DNA of 64,000 nucleotides from positions 6,263,001-6,327,000 of the forward strand of contig NC_092579.1 in NCBI RefSeq assembly GCF_037975245.1, in the 5' to 3' direction. This stretch comes from Apostichopus japonicus. Taxonomy: Eukaryota; Echinodermata; Holothuroidea; Aspidochirotida; Stichopodidae. Below, in pieces: positions 1 to 12,700 of the stretch; position 1 is the stretch's first letter; each line of letters starts with the position of its first letter. The notes beneath the pieces are model-generated. The model had not been told where the DNA came from. It made no database searches and worked only from the letters and a program-made list of their open reading frames with translations. The translations under genes and the position numbers were made by a program.

Positions 1-1000
1 AAGTGTAAATATTTATGGCGATGGTCTCTCAATACAGACTTACTTGAACAACGTAGCAAAATGTAGGGTCCTCCCCCAGATAAAAAAAAATAATTTAAAT
101 GTCAAATGGGTGCATTCTGAAGCATATTTAGATTATAAGTAGCTTTAAACGCAAGATTGTGCTAATAAATAGTAACTCCATAATTCCCCAACAGCTGCAT
201 GAGGTTCGCCGTGGAGGGACTGCTGGTATGTTTGACCGGCAAAAATCTGTTTAGAAGAAAAAGTAGTCTCGAATTTTCCATAAAGACAATCTGTAGCACA
301 AGCGAGGTGGGCCCTGCAACACCGCATACTATGAAGAAGCTGAACAATCATGCGATCCAGCTTTACTCTCATAATTCGGTAACATTTTTATTTGAGATAA
401 AAGTTGTCATACTTTAGAGGTGAAACGTCAAAAATATGAGAAGAAACATCATGTCTGTATCTCTTAATAAAACGTCGAAATTTCGAGATAAAATGTTGCA
501 TTCTTGACAGTTAAATGTCAAAGAGAAGCAACTTCCGAGATAAAACGTCGAAATGTCACGTCACTTAGTTGTAAGTGAGATACAATGTCAAAGTTTGCAG
601 ATCATACTGTCAAAATTCTCGGAATGTCATAGAATAAACAGCTAGCATGGCAAGGCGTCAAACTTTCGAGATGAAATGTCAAAAACTTCAAATAATAAGT
701 ACAAAATATCGACATAAAACTCCATATTTCAAATGAAAAAGCCGTCTTAAAAGGCGGCGAAATTTCCAAAATGAGGCACAGAATTGCAAGCAAGCTTAAA
801 CGCCCAAATGCCCAATATTCCAGATAATACGTGACAATTATGAAATAAAGCGTCGAAATTTGAGATGAGTTGTCGGATTCTGTTAGATGAACACTTCAGA
901 CGTGAAATATAGTGCATTCTTAAGGCATATTTAAATTAGATCTATAATTAGATTTGCACGGAAGGTTGTGCTGATAACTAGGCCTATTTGATTTTCCTAT
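1..1000. repeat. Degenerate tandem array of TGTCAAA/CGAGATAAAA units with flanking direct repeats
   Basis: From about 418 to 870 the sequence repeats variants of ACGTCGAAATTTCGAGATAA and AAATGTCAAA about every 30-45 bases with many indels. The array is bracketed by two similar ~70-bp segments (110-175 and 910-982) sharing GTGCATTCT(T)GAAGCATATTTA and a downstream TTGTGCT(A/G)ATAA. This may be one decayed repeat element. No coding sequence is supported. Confidence 0.55.
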
Positions 1001-2598
1001 GTGGGATTGACAGGTAAGGGGGCCCAGCGGGGGTGGGGTGGGTACTAGTACGCCCTCACATCTCCTGGATAATAGTTTAGAAGAAAAAAAGGTTCAGAAG
1101 GGACAATCAAGTCCGCATTAAGGACCCTATGGGAGAGAAAAAACCGAAGACGCAAAAAACATATAATGGCGCCCCTGGAGGCCGAAGCAGACGTTGGCTG
1201 AAGCTAACCACAGCTGATTAAATATGTCCCTTCGTTAAAACTGATCAAACCTAACTTATTCCAGTTCAACGAAGTAGATATAATTTCACATAATGTAATT
1301 CAATGTCCGAAATATTGTAATCACGGATAGCGGTAAGTTCGCAGAGAGGTAAATGTAAATATTATGGAAATCCGAGACATCCGAAACAAAAAATAACGTT
1401 CCAACCAGATCTGATGACAACGAAACGATTAAAGAGCATGCATGCAGCGACCAAAAGAAACAAGTAAACTCGCATTGCTGATGTGGTTTCTTTGTTAATG
1501 AAGTTGTAAGGTTCTGTTAATTCCTCCGTAGCATTGTTTTATTATTAGTTCTTAGTTAAAGAAAGTACTACTTCTTAAGGTCACCTTCATAGCATTAGGA
1601 AAGTTCTTCTGAAAACCTACAAATGAGCTGCTGGTAACTTTCGTTGACGGATATTACTCTCTTCCACATATTTCGAACAGTCAAGGGTAAATGTACCCTG
1701 CACCATTAACCTTGGCTTCCGCCCCCTCCCCCCCCCCCCCCCCCCCCGCGGTTCCCTTCCATGATAAGTGTTCGCCGTGCAATTCCTCAAATTGAGAAAG
1801 GTGTGGAGAGAAAAGTGAATACTTTTGTATCAACAAAATGTGACTAGCGCCGTTGAAAAGACTTTCTAAAATTAAGCAAGATTATTTCAGATACGATTGG
1901 AGGAGTTGGGCGGGGCTTAGTTCAAAAGCAGTGATCGAATTTTAATATTATCTCGCTCCACCCACCTTTTGAAGGCTATCCGATATAGGCGATGACTTCA
2001 TACAGTACAAACATTTAGCACACAGTGTGCCATTGTGCAATGGACAGTGACTCAAGCATATTCATAGCGCTAGAATATATAAACACACAGTATAAAGTTA
2101 TTACACACCAAGCAGCACAGGCCTAAGCTAGATATTTCACGTTCAGAATGGAATGGTCCTATTGAGAACTACTGTCCCAGACAAGTAAAGTGGAAGCCGG
2201 TCGGACTTTTCATTCCATGCAATTTGATGGGCACAACCTTCAGGTTGAGCAGCAAACATCGGATCTATAATATGTGAGTTTAGGACGATTGTTTCATTCA
2301 GGCTTCACACTTTACATTTACAGAGAGCTTAAAAGTTAAATGTAAGGGTCCTGTCGTGTTACGTACTGTTTCCATTGCAGTTAGGCATAGCCTAGTACTA
2401 GTAGGACCTAAGTTGCAGTATCAGTTCGTAATCGTATATCAAATGTTATTGTTATCATTTCCAAACTATGTTACTCCCTGTCCTAATCCTAGCCCAACTT
2501 CCCAAGGGAGGCTGTTTAGTAACTTGGTAGTACTAGTAAGTGATCAAGGATATCCTTACATAAGTTGGGTTAACATTACTTGAATACTTCCTTTTGTG
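1001..2598. other. Non-coding stretch with a 20-base C tract
   Basis: No gene is supported. A run of 20 C lies at 1728-1747. The rest looks like unique AT-rich sequence. Short open frames here show neither splice signals nor recognisable protein content. Confidence 0.5.
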
Positions 2599-2970
2599 AG
2601 CACTGATGGCTACTGCTACTGCCTAGTTTAATTGGTCACTAATTAAATGACAGGCTGCTACTAGTACTAGTAGTACTACTATCTTTGATGGCCGTGGCTA
2701 TTCTTACGACGAGTCGTAACAATTATTTATAAACTATTCTTATGACAAAGGCAAATTCAAGAGCAGTAAAGTAAATAAAGCAACTGGGCATGTAGTAGGG
2801 GTAACCCTAACCCTAAACATAACCCTAAACCTCGATCCTAACCCTTACCCTAACCCTAACCTGAAATTATTGTTACTCCTCGTCGTAAAAATAGTACTCC
2901 TGGTCATGAAAATAGCAACTGCGCATGCGTAGTCGGAAATTATTCTTCCGACTAGTCGTAACAATAGCCA
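2599..2970. repeat. Short related segments around TCGTAACAATA, flanking a telomere-like tract
   Basis: TATTCTTACGACGAGTCGTAACAA (about 2699) and TTATTCTTCCGACTAGTCGTAACAA (about 2939) are near copies 240 bp apart. Related TACTAGTACTAGTAGTACTA runs sit at 2658-2680. They bracket the CCCTAA tract, suggesting a local duplication. Confidence 0.45.
2799..2861 (+). repeat. Interstitial telomere-like repeats (CCCTAA)n, degenerate
   Basis: About ten imperfect CCCTAA/CCTAAA hexamers occur in a row, including two clean CCCTAACCCTAA stretches. The (TTAGGG)n family is the usual metazoan telomere repeat, so this is an interstitial telomeric sequence and not a chromosome end, because complex sequence continues on both sides. 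Confidence 0.75.
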
Positions 2971-3140
2971 CTTTGATCTTTGATAGGCCTTACCCATATA
3001 GGGTACTAGCTGGTACTGGTAGTGGTATAGTCGAGGAACCTATTATGATGCAGGACCATTTATCACACACTATTGGATATTTGGTTATTTTACCATGGCA
3101 ACTGAAAGTAATTAACCAAACTTGAGGTTGAAGTGTGCTT

Positions 3141-3375
3141 ACAAGTCAGTCAATGTAATAATAATAATAATAATCAGCAGTTATTTTTACGATGCTAAAG
3201 CGACCACAGATGTGAGAGAAACCCACAAGGGCTTATGGCTTACAACTTCCACGTTGGGTGGCTTCCAATTCAACATTTTAACTCAAATGTTTAATCTTTT
3301 CAATTTAGCAAGTCATTTTAGATGGGAAAACCGTAGATTGCTCATAGATGAAAAAACACACATTACTATGACCCT
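3141..3375 (-). mobile_element. 5'-truncated copy of a tRNA-derived SINE
   Basis: It aligns by eye with the SINE body at 8.1-8.35 kb: CAGCAGTTATTTTTACGA, AAGCGACCACA, CAAGGGCTTATGG, GGGTGGCTTCCAAT, AACCGTAGATTGCTC. It lacks the tRNA-like head, which should follow about 3375. Read on the - strand it ends in an (ATT)6-7 tail at 3155-3174. 5' truncation and a simple 3' tail are typical of retroposed SINEs. Confidence 0.7.
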
Positions 3376-3896
3376 ATGGTCCATTGCATTAAAACAATGG
3401 ATAGTATTTTTTACTCATGTAAGATCACCTGAGTAAATTACGAATGCATGCTGCTCTCTTTGGGTAGTCCCTGTAAGGTCATAATAGGTCACTGTATGGC
3501 ACCATTTTTCTTGGAGAATGTGTCTGAACAATTTCTTAAAAGTTCATCAAAATTTTGTCAAATTGCAAAAAATGTAGATGTGCATGTTAGCATCAAATAT
3601 ATTGCAAAAGCTAGAATACTGTGTACATGCAGATATAAGAATAATTTATTCAAAAATTATTATACTTTGAGTTGACAGTTCAATGTCTTCGGTGCATTAT
3701 GATTGGAATCACCCAGCTTAAATACTACATATTACTAGTACTAGACCTAGGCTATCTCTGGTAATTTTTTGGAAAAAGGGGTGCTTTGGGGCGGGGGGAG
3801 ATGTAAAGATAGCTTATGCGGCTTGCACTGGCACTGTTATGTACAAGAAGTATGTGTGTCAGTTTACATGTATACCAGGTGGACATAGTACTGTAT

Positions 3897-4060
3897 TCAG
3901 TTGATTCCTCCTATCAATGGTGTATTGTTCTTTATGCATATATTATGTTAATAGTTAGACCAGTGGTCTATAGTTGGTGTGGTACATGCTACATTCCTCC
4001 TATCAATGGTACATTGTTCTTATGCATTTATGTTATGTAAATAGCTAGACAAGCAGTCTA
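3897..4060 (+). repeat. Imperfect direct duplication (~100 bp spacing)
   Basis: ATTCCTCCTATCAATGG, ATTGTTCTTTATGCAT and the AATAGYTAGAC...TCTA block occur at 3903-3970 and again at 3995-4060. This is a local tandem duplication without coding content. Confidence 0.6.
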
Positions 4061-5915
4061 GTTAGTAAGACTGAATAAAGAAGTAAGGCAGAGCCTCCCA
4101 GACCCTCAGAGTGTGCACATGTATTTTCTTGTTTCTGTGTTTTGTGTTCAAGTCTGTCCGTTGTCAAGCCCTCGGACTCTACAGCCTAACCAATAGACCA
4201 CTGTTCTTAGGCCAAGATTGTCCATTAGCCTACCATGATCAGGCCTACTCTCATGGCAAACTAATTTAGATTAAAGTTTTGAATTGTTTTGAATTCTAAA
4301 ACTTTGAAAATTAATACTGCAGTAAGGTTTAGGCCTATCCCAAATATTTACTCAGATTGAATGTCATTATGAAACATTTCTGTGGTTAGTTAAAGAGTCA
4401 CCATATGTATTCATATTTCTCCCATGAATTTTCCATCTTGCTACTAGTAAATATAATTATTTAGACCGAACTTTTGATCATAGCCAGCCATTGTGTCCAA
4501 TGATCTTGACATCAATATTGCACTTTTAATTCTGAATTGATTGCCATACTTAGCTTGAAGTATTTCCTCTTGATACTTAAAATGGCCAAGTAATATGAAA
4601 TTAAGAGTTTGCCCGGCCAAAAGGCATTTAATTTCCTCAAACTGAGGACTTCACCGTAACTGTACGAAAAGAAATCACCATATTTTGGGGTCTTGTGACC
4701 AGCGCTGTGGTACAATCTGGCATTCGCAATACTTAAAGTCCATGGAGACAAAGGTCTACTAAATAAGCATTACTTTATTTACTTTTACTCCTTCTTTGGG
4801 TGTCATTGTTCAGAGGTCACAAGGTCAATTTGGGAATAATTTCTACTTGTTGTGATGGTGTAACAAACTTGTTTGTAAATGCTAGCAAGAATTCTAGTAC
4901 TTTACTACAGTATCACATAGTGCTTTACCTTTTTTTCAAATTTATAATGGAAATGAACCAGTGGTCTATATCTAGGCTGTCTTGTTGGGCAGTTCATTTT
5001 AACAGGTTCATTGACATTGTTGTTGTGAGTTGATAAGTTGCTAGAGAATGAGATGCCAAGGAAGGTTGGGTAGTGGTGATCATTTGGGTAACAAGTTTTC
5101 ATGATGTTGTTTTTGTTGTCAATATCATCGTTTGTAAGTGGCACAATGAAACTTTCTCAATGTCTTTTCATCTTCCTGGTAATGTCACCCCTGTAGAATT
5201 ACTGGAATATTCCAGACCAACCTACTTCCAGTGGACACAGCCAGTTTTTGAGTAATTGGTTGCTTAAGTAACTGAGCATATAATAATCACTTTTAAATTT
5301 AAATTGAACCTGTAGTCAAACAACTTTGTGGTTACTGTTGCTTTCACCTAGTCCCCATTACACTCAGTCCCATTTCTTTTGTTATACTTTCTTTTGTTTT
5401 TCCATTGTATTGGAGGCATTGTTATACAGCTTCTGGGAAATAAGTTCCAGTGGCACAAGATGGCAAAACGACACCCTCTCCTTGACCTAGCAATAGTTTT
5501 CGGGGGAAAGATGTTCTAAAGAAATTATCCCCAAAATACCCCAAAGACCCAAAACAGCCAAAGGGCTGAAAATATTAAAGATATTAGGGCCTAAGCTGGT
5601 TACAAAATATTCTCTACAGATCTACTTTGCTTTTGAGCGAATGGAAGTTCCTTGACTGTGTGGGTAATAATTGTAACTTTGAACATATTTTAAAAGTATT
5701 ATCCACAAGGTGGAGAATATTTATCTGAAGCTGTCAAGGAACTCATTTGTCTTTAAACTCTGGCCTTGAATAAATTTGTAGATTAAACTTGATTGCTCTT
5801 ATCAGCTGCTGCCAAGCTTTGCTATCTCCTGGGTATGATGTACTGGGGGTCATAGCCTTTGTCAAGCTCCTGAAAAATTTGTTCCATGGATCAGTATTCT
5901 GATGCCAATCCTATA
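4061..5915. other. No feature seen
   Basis: AT-rich non-coding sequence. Open frames here are short and lack protein-like composition or flanking splice sites. Confidence 0.5.
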
Positions 5916-5923
5916 CATTACAC

Positions 5924-6324
5924 CAGGGTTGTCCAACCTTTTGCAGAGGAGGGCCACATGGAATGACTGAGATGAAGGAGGGGCCGCATGAACCCTACGC
6001 TCGATTTTTCGATTTTTTTGCCCTAAGCCCAAGGCAACAAAATGTGAGCACTCGCGCGGCGCGCACTGATTTATTTTCCTTCCTGATAAAACAGATGAAT
6101 AAAGTCCAGCCGCCCCCCCCCCCTCCGCTGAGAGAGTGTCACACAAACTGACCTACAGTTTTTTTTTGGACCCAGAAGGTTCCAATGATTGATTATATAG
6201 CTTAAAATTGTTATCAATAAATCTGCTCACTAAAATTTTGCACCGTAGAGCATCTCTGGCGGGCCGGACGCAACCCTGCGCCGGGCCGGACTGTGGCCCG
6301 AGGGCCGTAGGTTGGACAACCCTG
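5924..6324 (+). mobile_element. hAT-type MITE, family 1 (401 bp)
   Basis: Terminal inverted repeats CAGGGTTGTCCAACCT / AGGTTGGACAACCCTG are flanked by a perfect 8-bp target duplication CATTACAC (5916-5923, 6325-6332). The 8-bp duplication, CAG...CTG ends and the subterminal GGCCGGAC/GGCCCGAGGGCC blocks match hAT elements of the Charlie kind. The centre carries a CCGCC plus C11 tract and no intact transposase. It is inverted relative to the copy at 45.6 kb. Confidence 0.9.
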
Positions 6325-6332
6325 CATTACAC

Positions 6333-8100
6333 TATCCAATTTTCAGTTTCAAATATATAATTTTAATTTTTCTTTTTATAAGTTAAATCAGTGGTTGCTT
6401 GTGGCATATAGGTGTGGTCATGGAAGTAGCATAGTAATAATGATCATCTGATCTAACGCAAGTTCTTGATGACAATTGTTTTTTTTTTATCTGTTCAGAA
6501 TTGAATGGAAAATTTGGTAAAATAATCCTTATTTAGCTATTCTCGAGGGTGCATGGCTTAAGATGAATCACTGAAATCATATTTGCTTAATATCTTGGTC
6601 TTGTTGTTAAAGTAATACTGTAGATATACCACAAATCGGATCAATATCAAACTAAAAATACTACTCTGAACTCATACATAGCAAGTACTGTAAATACCAC
6701 AGTAATCTGTTTATGACAATATCTCACTCAAAGAAAGCTAAATCATATATGCAATTTGAAATTTCCACCTCAAAGTCATAATTCAAAAATTGAGTTTTGC
6801 AGTATGTGCTTAATTGTCTACCTGGGATAAATTTTTGATTGGTAACCTTTTGGAAATAAATATATGCCCACAACTTTTTTTCATAATTTATTACCCTGTT
6901 AGCTTGATTTGATTTCCATCTTTAGAACTGTTATCATCAAAGGGAGTCATAGTGCATGTACATAGTTATCAGAGAGAGTCTTGTTTGGACTAATATTTCC
7001 TATGGACATAAATAGTTTTCAGCTTGCTGTGTGGTTACTGTTTATACTGTGAATGAAGTTATGGCCTCAGCCCAGGTTATGTCACTCAACACATCCAGCA
7101 GTGGAGTTCAGGGGTAGCCGGCCAAGTCAAGGATAATCTTTCAAGCTGTGGTCAGTTTGGTTACTCAGAACATGGAGCTATATGCTCAGAAGAAGGGTAA
7201 TGTTTAGGTTTGGTTTGTACTTCAGTTTGTAATTTATCAAATGGTAAAGTCGATGAGGACAATGCCCGAAACACCTGCTCTTTTCATCCCAGATGACCCT
7301 CCCATTAAACCCTCCCCTGGATTAAGAAAGAAAGGGAGATAAAGCTGTTTCTTTAATTTAAGGAATGAAATAAATTTGAGATTAGTAGATTAGTACTCTA
7401 GTCTGATTTGGACTGAGTTCATGTTGAATTGTGAACACAATTCGTTACATTACATTTAGCTAAAATAAAAGTATGAAAGCAAGTCACAAATTACTGTTGA
7501 AGCTCCATTCTAAACATTTCTAGATATCAGTCCTTGATATGTCATAGACTAAGTGATAAAATCATGTCAAGATTATTAGCCGTGAAAGAAAATTGCCTTT
7601 AGTTATACACTTGCCCAATGTAGTATCAGCATAATTAATGACTGCATGCTACTTTCACTACAGGCACAGACCTGTACTGTAGTAAAATTTTGTTTCTGAG
7701 CTTTTGCTATAACCATCTTCTAGGGTTAGCTACAGTGTTACTATCATAACAAACTAGAAATAACATTGAAACATGATAAATTTATGTGTTGAGTTGTTTC
7801 CTGTATGGATATTTGTTTTTTTTCCAGGAATTAACATATTACAGCAGTACAACTAAGCTACAGTAGCTACATAGCTCTGAGGGCATGGAACAGTGCCAAG
7901 ATGTCTAGGACAATGCAAATAAATCTCTGTATTTCGTATCTGGTAGCACCTAAATGCCATTGCGGCTTAATCAGTTTAACCCCTCAACATTGGTGCTCCC
8001 CCTCCCCCAAGGTCGTGCCTTAATTTGATAATTTATAGTGTTGACTTTTGTTGGTCTAAGCTTACAGTAGGGCGATGGGCCGCACAGTGCCAAAAATGTT
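6333..8100. other. No feature seen
   Basis: AT-rich non-coding sequence with no repeat, RNA gene or exon that I can support. Confidence 0.5.
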
Positions 8101-8103
8101 ACC

Positions 8104-8411
8104 AGTTATAATAATAATTGAATAATCAGCAGTTATTTTTACGACACTTTTAAAGCGACCACAAATGTGGGAGAGAACCCGCAAGGGCTTATGGATTACA
8201 ACCTACAGGTCGGGTGGCTTCCAATCAAACATTTTTAACTCAAATTTGTAATCTTTTAATTTAGAAAGTCATTTCAGTTGGGAAAAACCGTAGATTGCTC
8301 TCGGATGAAAAACCCATCTTACTATGATCCGGCCGGGTATCGAACCTGGAACCTCACGATTGGCCTCATTGCTTCAAATGCCGCCGCCTTTATCCACTCG
8401 GCCATAGCACC
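8104..8411 (-). mobile_element. Full-length tRNA-derived SINE (~300 bp)
   Basis: Read on the - strand it begins GGTGCTATGGCCGAGTGGAT with an RNA polymerase III A box (TGGCCGAGTGG, 8404-8394) and a B box (GGTTCGATACC, 8346-8336), the layout of a tRNA head with a long variable arm (Leu/Ser-like). A body of about 200 bp follows, shared with the copy at 3.1-3.4 kb, and an ATT-rich 3' tail at 8105-8125. The internal promoter looks intact. Confidence 0.8.
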
Positions 8412-9395
8412 AGTGTATTATTAGGCTAGGTAGTTATTAGGCTAGATAGATGGAAAGGTGCAATAGTATAGTCGAGGCAGGTAAGTATCGTCGCTTGTAA
8501 ATACCCCAACCTGGGTGTTTTAGGGTTTCAAGCTTCAACTGCATTTTACAAAGGCACAGTATCCCAATTACAGAAAAAAATAAGTTTGTGTTCAACTTTC
8601 TCAGTGAAACTTGCTGCAAGGATACAGTACCATATATACTGAACTGCTTCGTGAGACTAAAGGTGTGCAGGGATAAATCGTCTGATTCTATATACAGTTG
8701 TTTAAATGTGACACCCACCCATGGATGAGTCACAACTTGTATTCAATGTGTGATAGAGTAGCAACGCAAGGTCATACCTAGTCAATGAAACAGCGCAATA
8801 CCATAGGTTCTGCCCAAAACAGGATCCATTTGATACCGTTCTAAGAACAAGAACAAAGATATGTATTGTTGAGTTAACACATTCTACCTAGATCAAGAGG
8901 GATATGGCAACTAAAAAGTCTGTTGATGTGTGTTTGTCCGTGACATACTTGTCTGTCTGTCTATTGGGTAAGAAAGAAGGTCCATTCATTGAAAGAAGGT
9001 TTTTTAATAATCATCGCTCCCTGAAATGAGGTGTCACTGCTTTTATCCATGTAGCTCTCCTTCAGGCAGAGCTTTAGGTACTATTTTCACACATGGTGGC
9101 AGATATTTTGAAAAGAGTTCAGCCCTGCAGAAAAATTAATATTGAAATAACCCCTGTAAGTTGGAGGTAATATCATCAGTTTTGTTGTTTTGACACAATT
9201 TGAGAACGGGCAAATTGTTGAGGACTTAATTTACATTTCCTAGGTCTTGTCATCTGAGTCAAATTGAGAAGGAATTTGCTTCTAAGGTGCTCAACCTCTC
9301 TTCAACTCATCAGGAACTCAGTCAGTTTTAGTTGACTGTATAATTTAAAAAAACATAATACTAGAGTTTTCTGTGGTAAGATTACTGAAGAAGGG
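8412..9395. other. No feature seen
   Basis: Non-coding, AT-rich. Open frames on the - strand show no recognisable protein. Confidence 0.45.
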
Positions 9396-9602
9396 GAAGT
9401 GTAGGGTGGGGTAGGGAGAGAAAAGAGTGGGGTTGGGAGGGAGGGGGAAGGTTGGGAGAGGGAAGGTTGGGAGAGGCAAGATTGGGGTGGGGAGTGAGGG
9501 GGGAAGGTTGGGTTGGGAGTGAGGGTGAAAGGTTGGGATAGGGAGGGAGGGGGAAAGGTTGGGGTGGGGGAGTGAGGGGGAAGGTAGGGGTGGGGGAGTA
9601 TT
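9396..9602 (+). repeat. G-rich minisatellite
   Basis: About nine imperfect copies of GGTTGGGAGGGAGGGGGAAG occupy the tract. All three - strand frames remain open only because the complement is a Pro/Leu/Ser-coding pyrimidine tract. Runs of three or more G recur every few bases, so the + strand could form G-quadruplexes. Confidence 0.75.
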
Positions 9603-9654
9603 GCGGAGTACAATTAGCAAGTAGTACAATATTAGATGTCACAGCATACTATTA

Positions 9655-9760
9655 ATTTACTTCACTCCTCACTTACCTGTCTCCTCACAACCACTGCATT
9701 CTCACTCTATTGCATCTAGAACACTTTGTAACCTCTTCACACAGTCTTCGAGTGTCTGGC
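9655..9760 (+). repeat. Copy of a dispersed repeat containing CTTACCTGTCTCC
   Basis: TTCACTCCTCACTTACCTGTCTCC heads a diverged ~100-bp segment. Similar segments occur at about 29990, 30290, 31655, 40787 and 46072, all in + orientation. Boundaries and class are unknown. Confidence 0.45.
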
Positions 9761-12700
9761 CCATTCCTGTGTGTAATACTTGGGCTGCTTGGCAAGACTA
9801 TGGCATAGCATACTGTATGTATGTAAACTGAAAATGTATTCATAGGAATCAAGTTCTTCAATATTTCAAACCAGTTAATTTCTACTTTCTACCTACTGTA
9901 ATGTCTCTCCCTGTTTTGAAAAAAAAAGAAGAAGCTATGTACACATAAAAATTTGTAAATGTAACATTTTTACAATTTTTGGATTGAGCTGATATGGAAG
10001 GAAATGAAACTAACCTTTGTCTTCTAACTTGCTTAGGATCGAGGGGTGTTTTTGAATTATTTAAAAAATAATAAAAATATAAAAAGACGATGATGACAAT
10101 GATGATGGCAATGAAAATACACCAATTGGAACGACATACACTCACACACGTTAATGTTTAGGAGTATAAGTACTAACATTCATAAAATTATCACTGCCCT
10201 AGTGTCCCCCCCCCACCCTCCTACTCCCACTGACTGCCTCCTGAGGCCTGAGGGTCATTGTCCACTTCCTCTTCCCTCTTACTCTTCTGAAGATTTTAAA
10301 CTGTATTCAAAGACTGCGAGATGTTGATGATAGTTAAATCATTATATCTGGTTCCTAGTCGCAATCATGGCCTGTGATTTATCCCACCAAATATTGACAG
10401 GAGAATTCCTTTGGAAATATTTCTCATGAAAATATATTGACCACAGCTTCCTGCTGGTTCCTAGGGATCCATAGCTCTGAGAGGTAAAGTGACTGTGGTT
10501 TAATTTATGTAGAACAGCTACTAATATATAGTTATGAGTCATTGAATAGTCAATTTAAATTACTCCCATTTGTATTAGTAGTAATAATAGTAAAAATAAT
10601 ATCATATTAAACTGAAAGGTAACTCTACCTGGGACCATTGCATTGTTTGAATGAACCAGTTTTAACTTCTTGGAAGTTGGTAAAGTATACCGCAGGAGAT
10701 CCACCATACAGAATAGCACAAAGACAAAAATCCATACAATAATGTCAATTTAGTTGCAAGTGCAAACTTGCATGTTGCATGTTTATGTAGCAATTCTGTG
10801 GATCCTGAAATTTGCTTAATAAATCTAGAAGCTGTGATGAATTTTTGTTCACTAAATACTACTGTACTATGCATTGCAGCATTTTAGCCATTGTTGCATG
10901 CGTAGTGCCCATTCTATAGTGAATAATTTAGTGTTCAAATTTTGTGAAGCAGTTTTATCGCTCAGAAATTTGTCATGCATAGAAAACTACTTTTTCTTCT
11001 GCAAACGCTACTATCTTTGTACATTTGTAGCAATTTGACCATTCTCCAAATACGATGCTAGATAAATTATATTTCCCAGTTTTACTATGTGGTACAAGTT
11101 AAATACATTCTATGACCTGATAGGCATTAAAATTGTATTTAAGTTGCAGTCTCATGTATAATTTTATTTCACTTTTCAAAATTCAATTTTAAGTGTCATT
11201 ATGGGTCTTATGAACCAGACAGAACCTGTGGGACCAAACTTACAGTTTATTGAATCTCAATTCTATCTTTTGGATATTTTGTATCCTTCATAAAGTTCTA
11301 TTAACAAATTCAGTCATGATGTATGAATATGGTGAACAGTTTACTGGGTTTACCTTCCTGTTTCTGGTTAAATGGATATATATGCAGTTGCAGACAATGT
11401 AATATACTGATATGGGAAAGAAAAGTTCCATACTTTCAGTTGAAAATTCCATCTCAGTAGTCAGTACCTTATTCCAAACTCGAGATAAGGTTTATCGAAT
11501 GGAATCCATTTGGACTGGCTAAACCCTGGATTCTTCCAGGGCTGGAATGGATGACAGTAGGTGGTATTGTGATGTCATGATGGCAAGTGTTCTTCAATAC
11601 CTTTAACTTCCCTTACAAATATAATCTTCTAATCCTTCACACTGGTGAAGTAATATCCCCCAAACCCGTTTCATTTGGACAGTTTGCTTGTAACTGTAAC
11701 TGTTAAAGTTCTCTGTATTTAGAATTTCATCAAAAATGCACATCGAAGCCTGTATGTAGAAATACCAATTTCCAGCATTATTTATAATATGAGCAATGGA
11801 TTTCAGCCACCAGTGTGAACATTAATAAAGGTTATCTACCCTGGCCTCCTGGGGATAGGCATTTTTCATGTTTGCAAGAAATGATTGAAATAGTTTAGGT
11901 ACTCATTAGAGATAAGGTATGTGTGTAGACCCTGTTAGTGGCTGTCAGTATCTATTACAGTATGTCTGCTGATGTTTCCATCTCCTGAGGAAATTGGAGG
12001 GGGTGGGGGGGTGTGGGGGGTGATAAGTAACATATTTGTTGATGTTATCAAAGTATATTTACTTGAACTCTGACATGAGATTGTTTCTTTTGAGTCTGTT
12101 GATAAAAGGTGAATATTTATTACTCATGTTGCAAACAAAAGAAGCGTTTTCTCTCTTGGTGTGGGAGGGAAGTGGCTGAAGAAGAAATGACATTGGAAAA
12201 GGATATGGCTGTAATTGATCAGCAGAGACTCAAGCCCTGTTAGATCAGTTGCTCTCGGAAAATGGTATAAATTTCTCCAATAATCTAAACAATTCATGTA
12301 GTCATTTTCTTTGTACACAGAAACCAGGGAACTATCTTTACTTTCTAATGATAATGATGTGCACATAATCAGAAATATCAAAACTGCCATTAAAAAATTA
12401 AAACCTTGAAAAATGATTCCCCAAATGAGAATTTAGTGGCCATTGTTTGCAATTGTATTCAAGTTTTATAGTTGTACTTCTCTCTTCGCCCGTCTCTGCT
12501 CAAGTCATGCACTTAGCCCACCTACCGTCCTTACTTGCTAAAATAATTGGTAGCATTTTAGCACTACACCCCCCCCCCCCCCCCCCCCCCCCGTGACCCC
12601 CTCTGATCCTCTCTGACCCTCTTCTGTGACATTGTTCACTTTCTCCTTGTCCCTTAATTTTTAGGTAAATATAGTCTGGACACACTAGTTGATGAATGTC

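Noticed and set aside
2799-2861. Chromosome end
   Set aside because: The CCCTAA tract is short, degenerate and flanked by complex sequence on both sides.
3122-3436. 104-residue open frame on the + strand
   Set aside because: It lies across the truncated SINE copy and its ATT tail; the reading is antisense to the SINE and not protein-like.
8330-8411. tRNA gene on the - strand
   Set aside because: It has A and B boxes, but it is followed by a SINE body shared with another copy and lacks a convincing complete cloverleaf, so it is the SINE head.
9302-9642. Three overlapping Pro/Ser/Leu-rich open frames on the - strand
   Set aside because: All three frames are open because the tract is a purine/pyrimidine minisatellite. 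No codon preference separates them.
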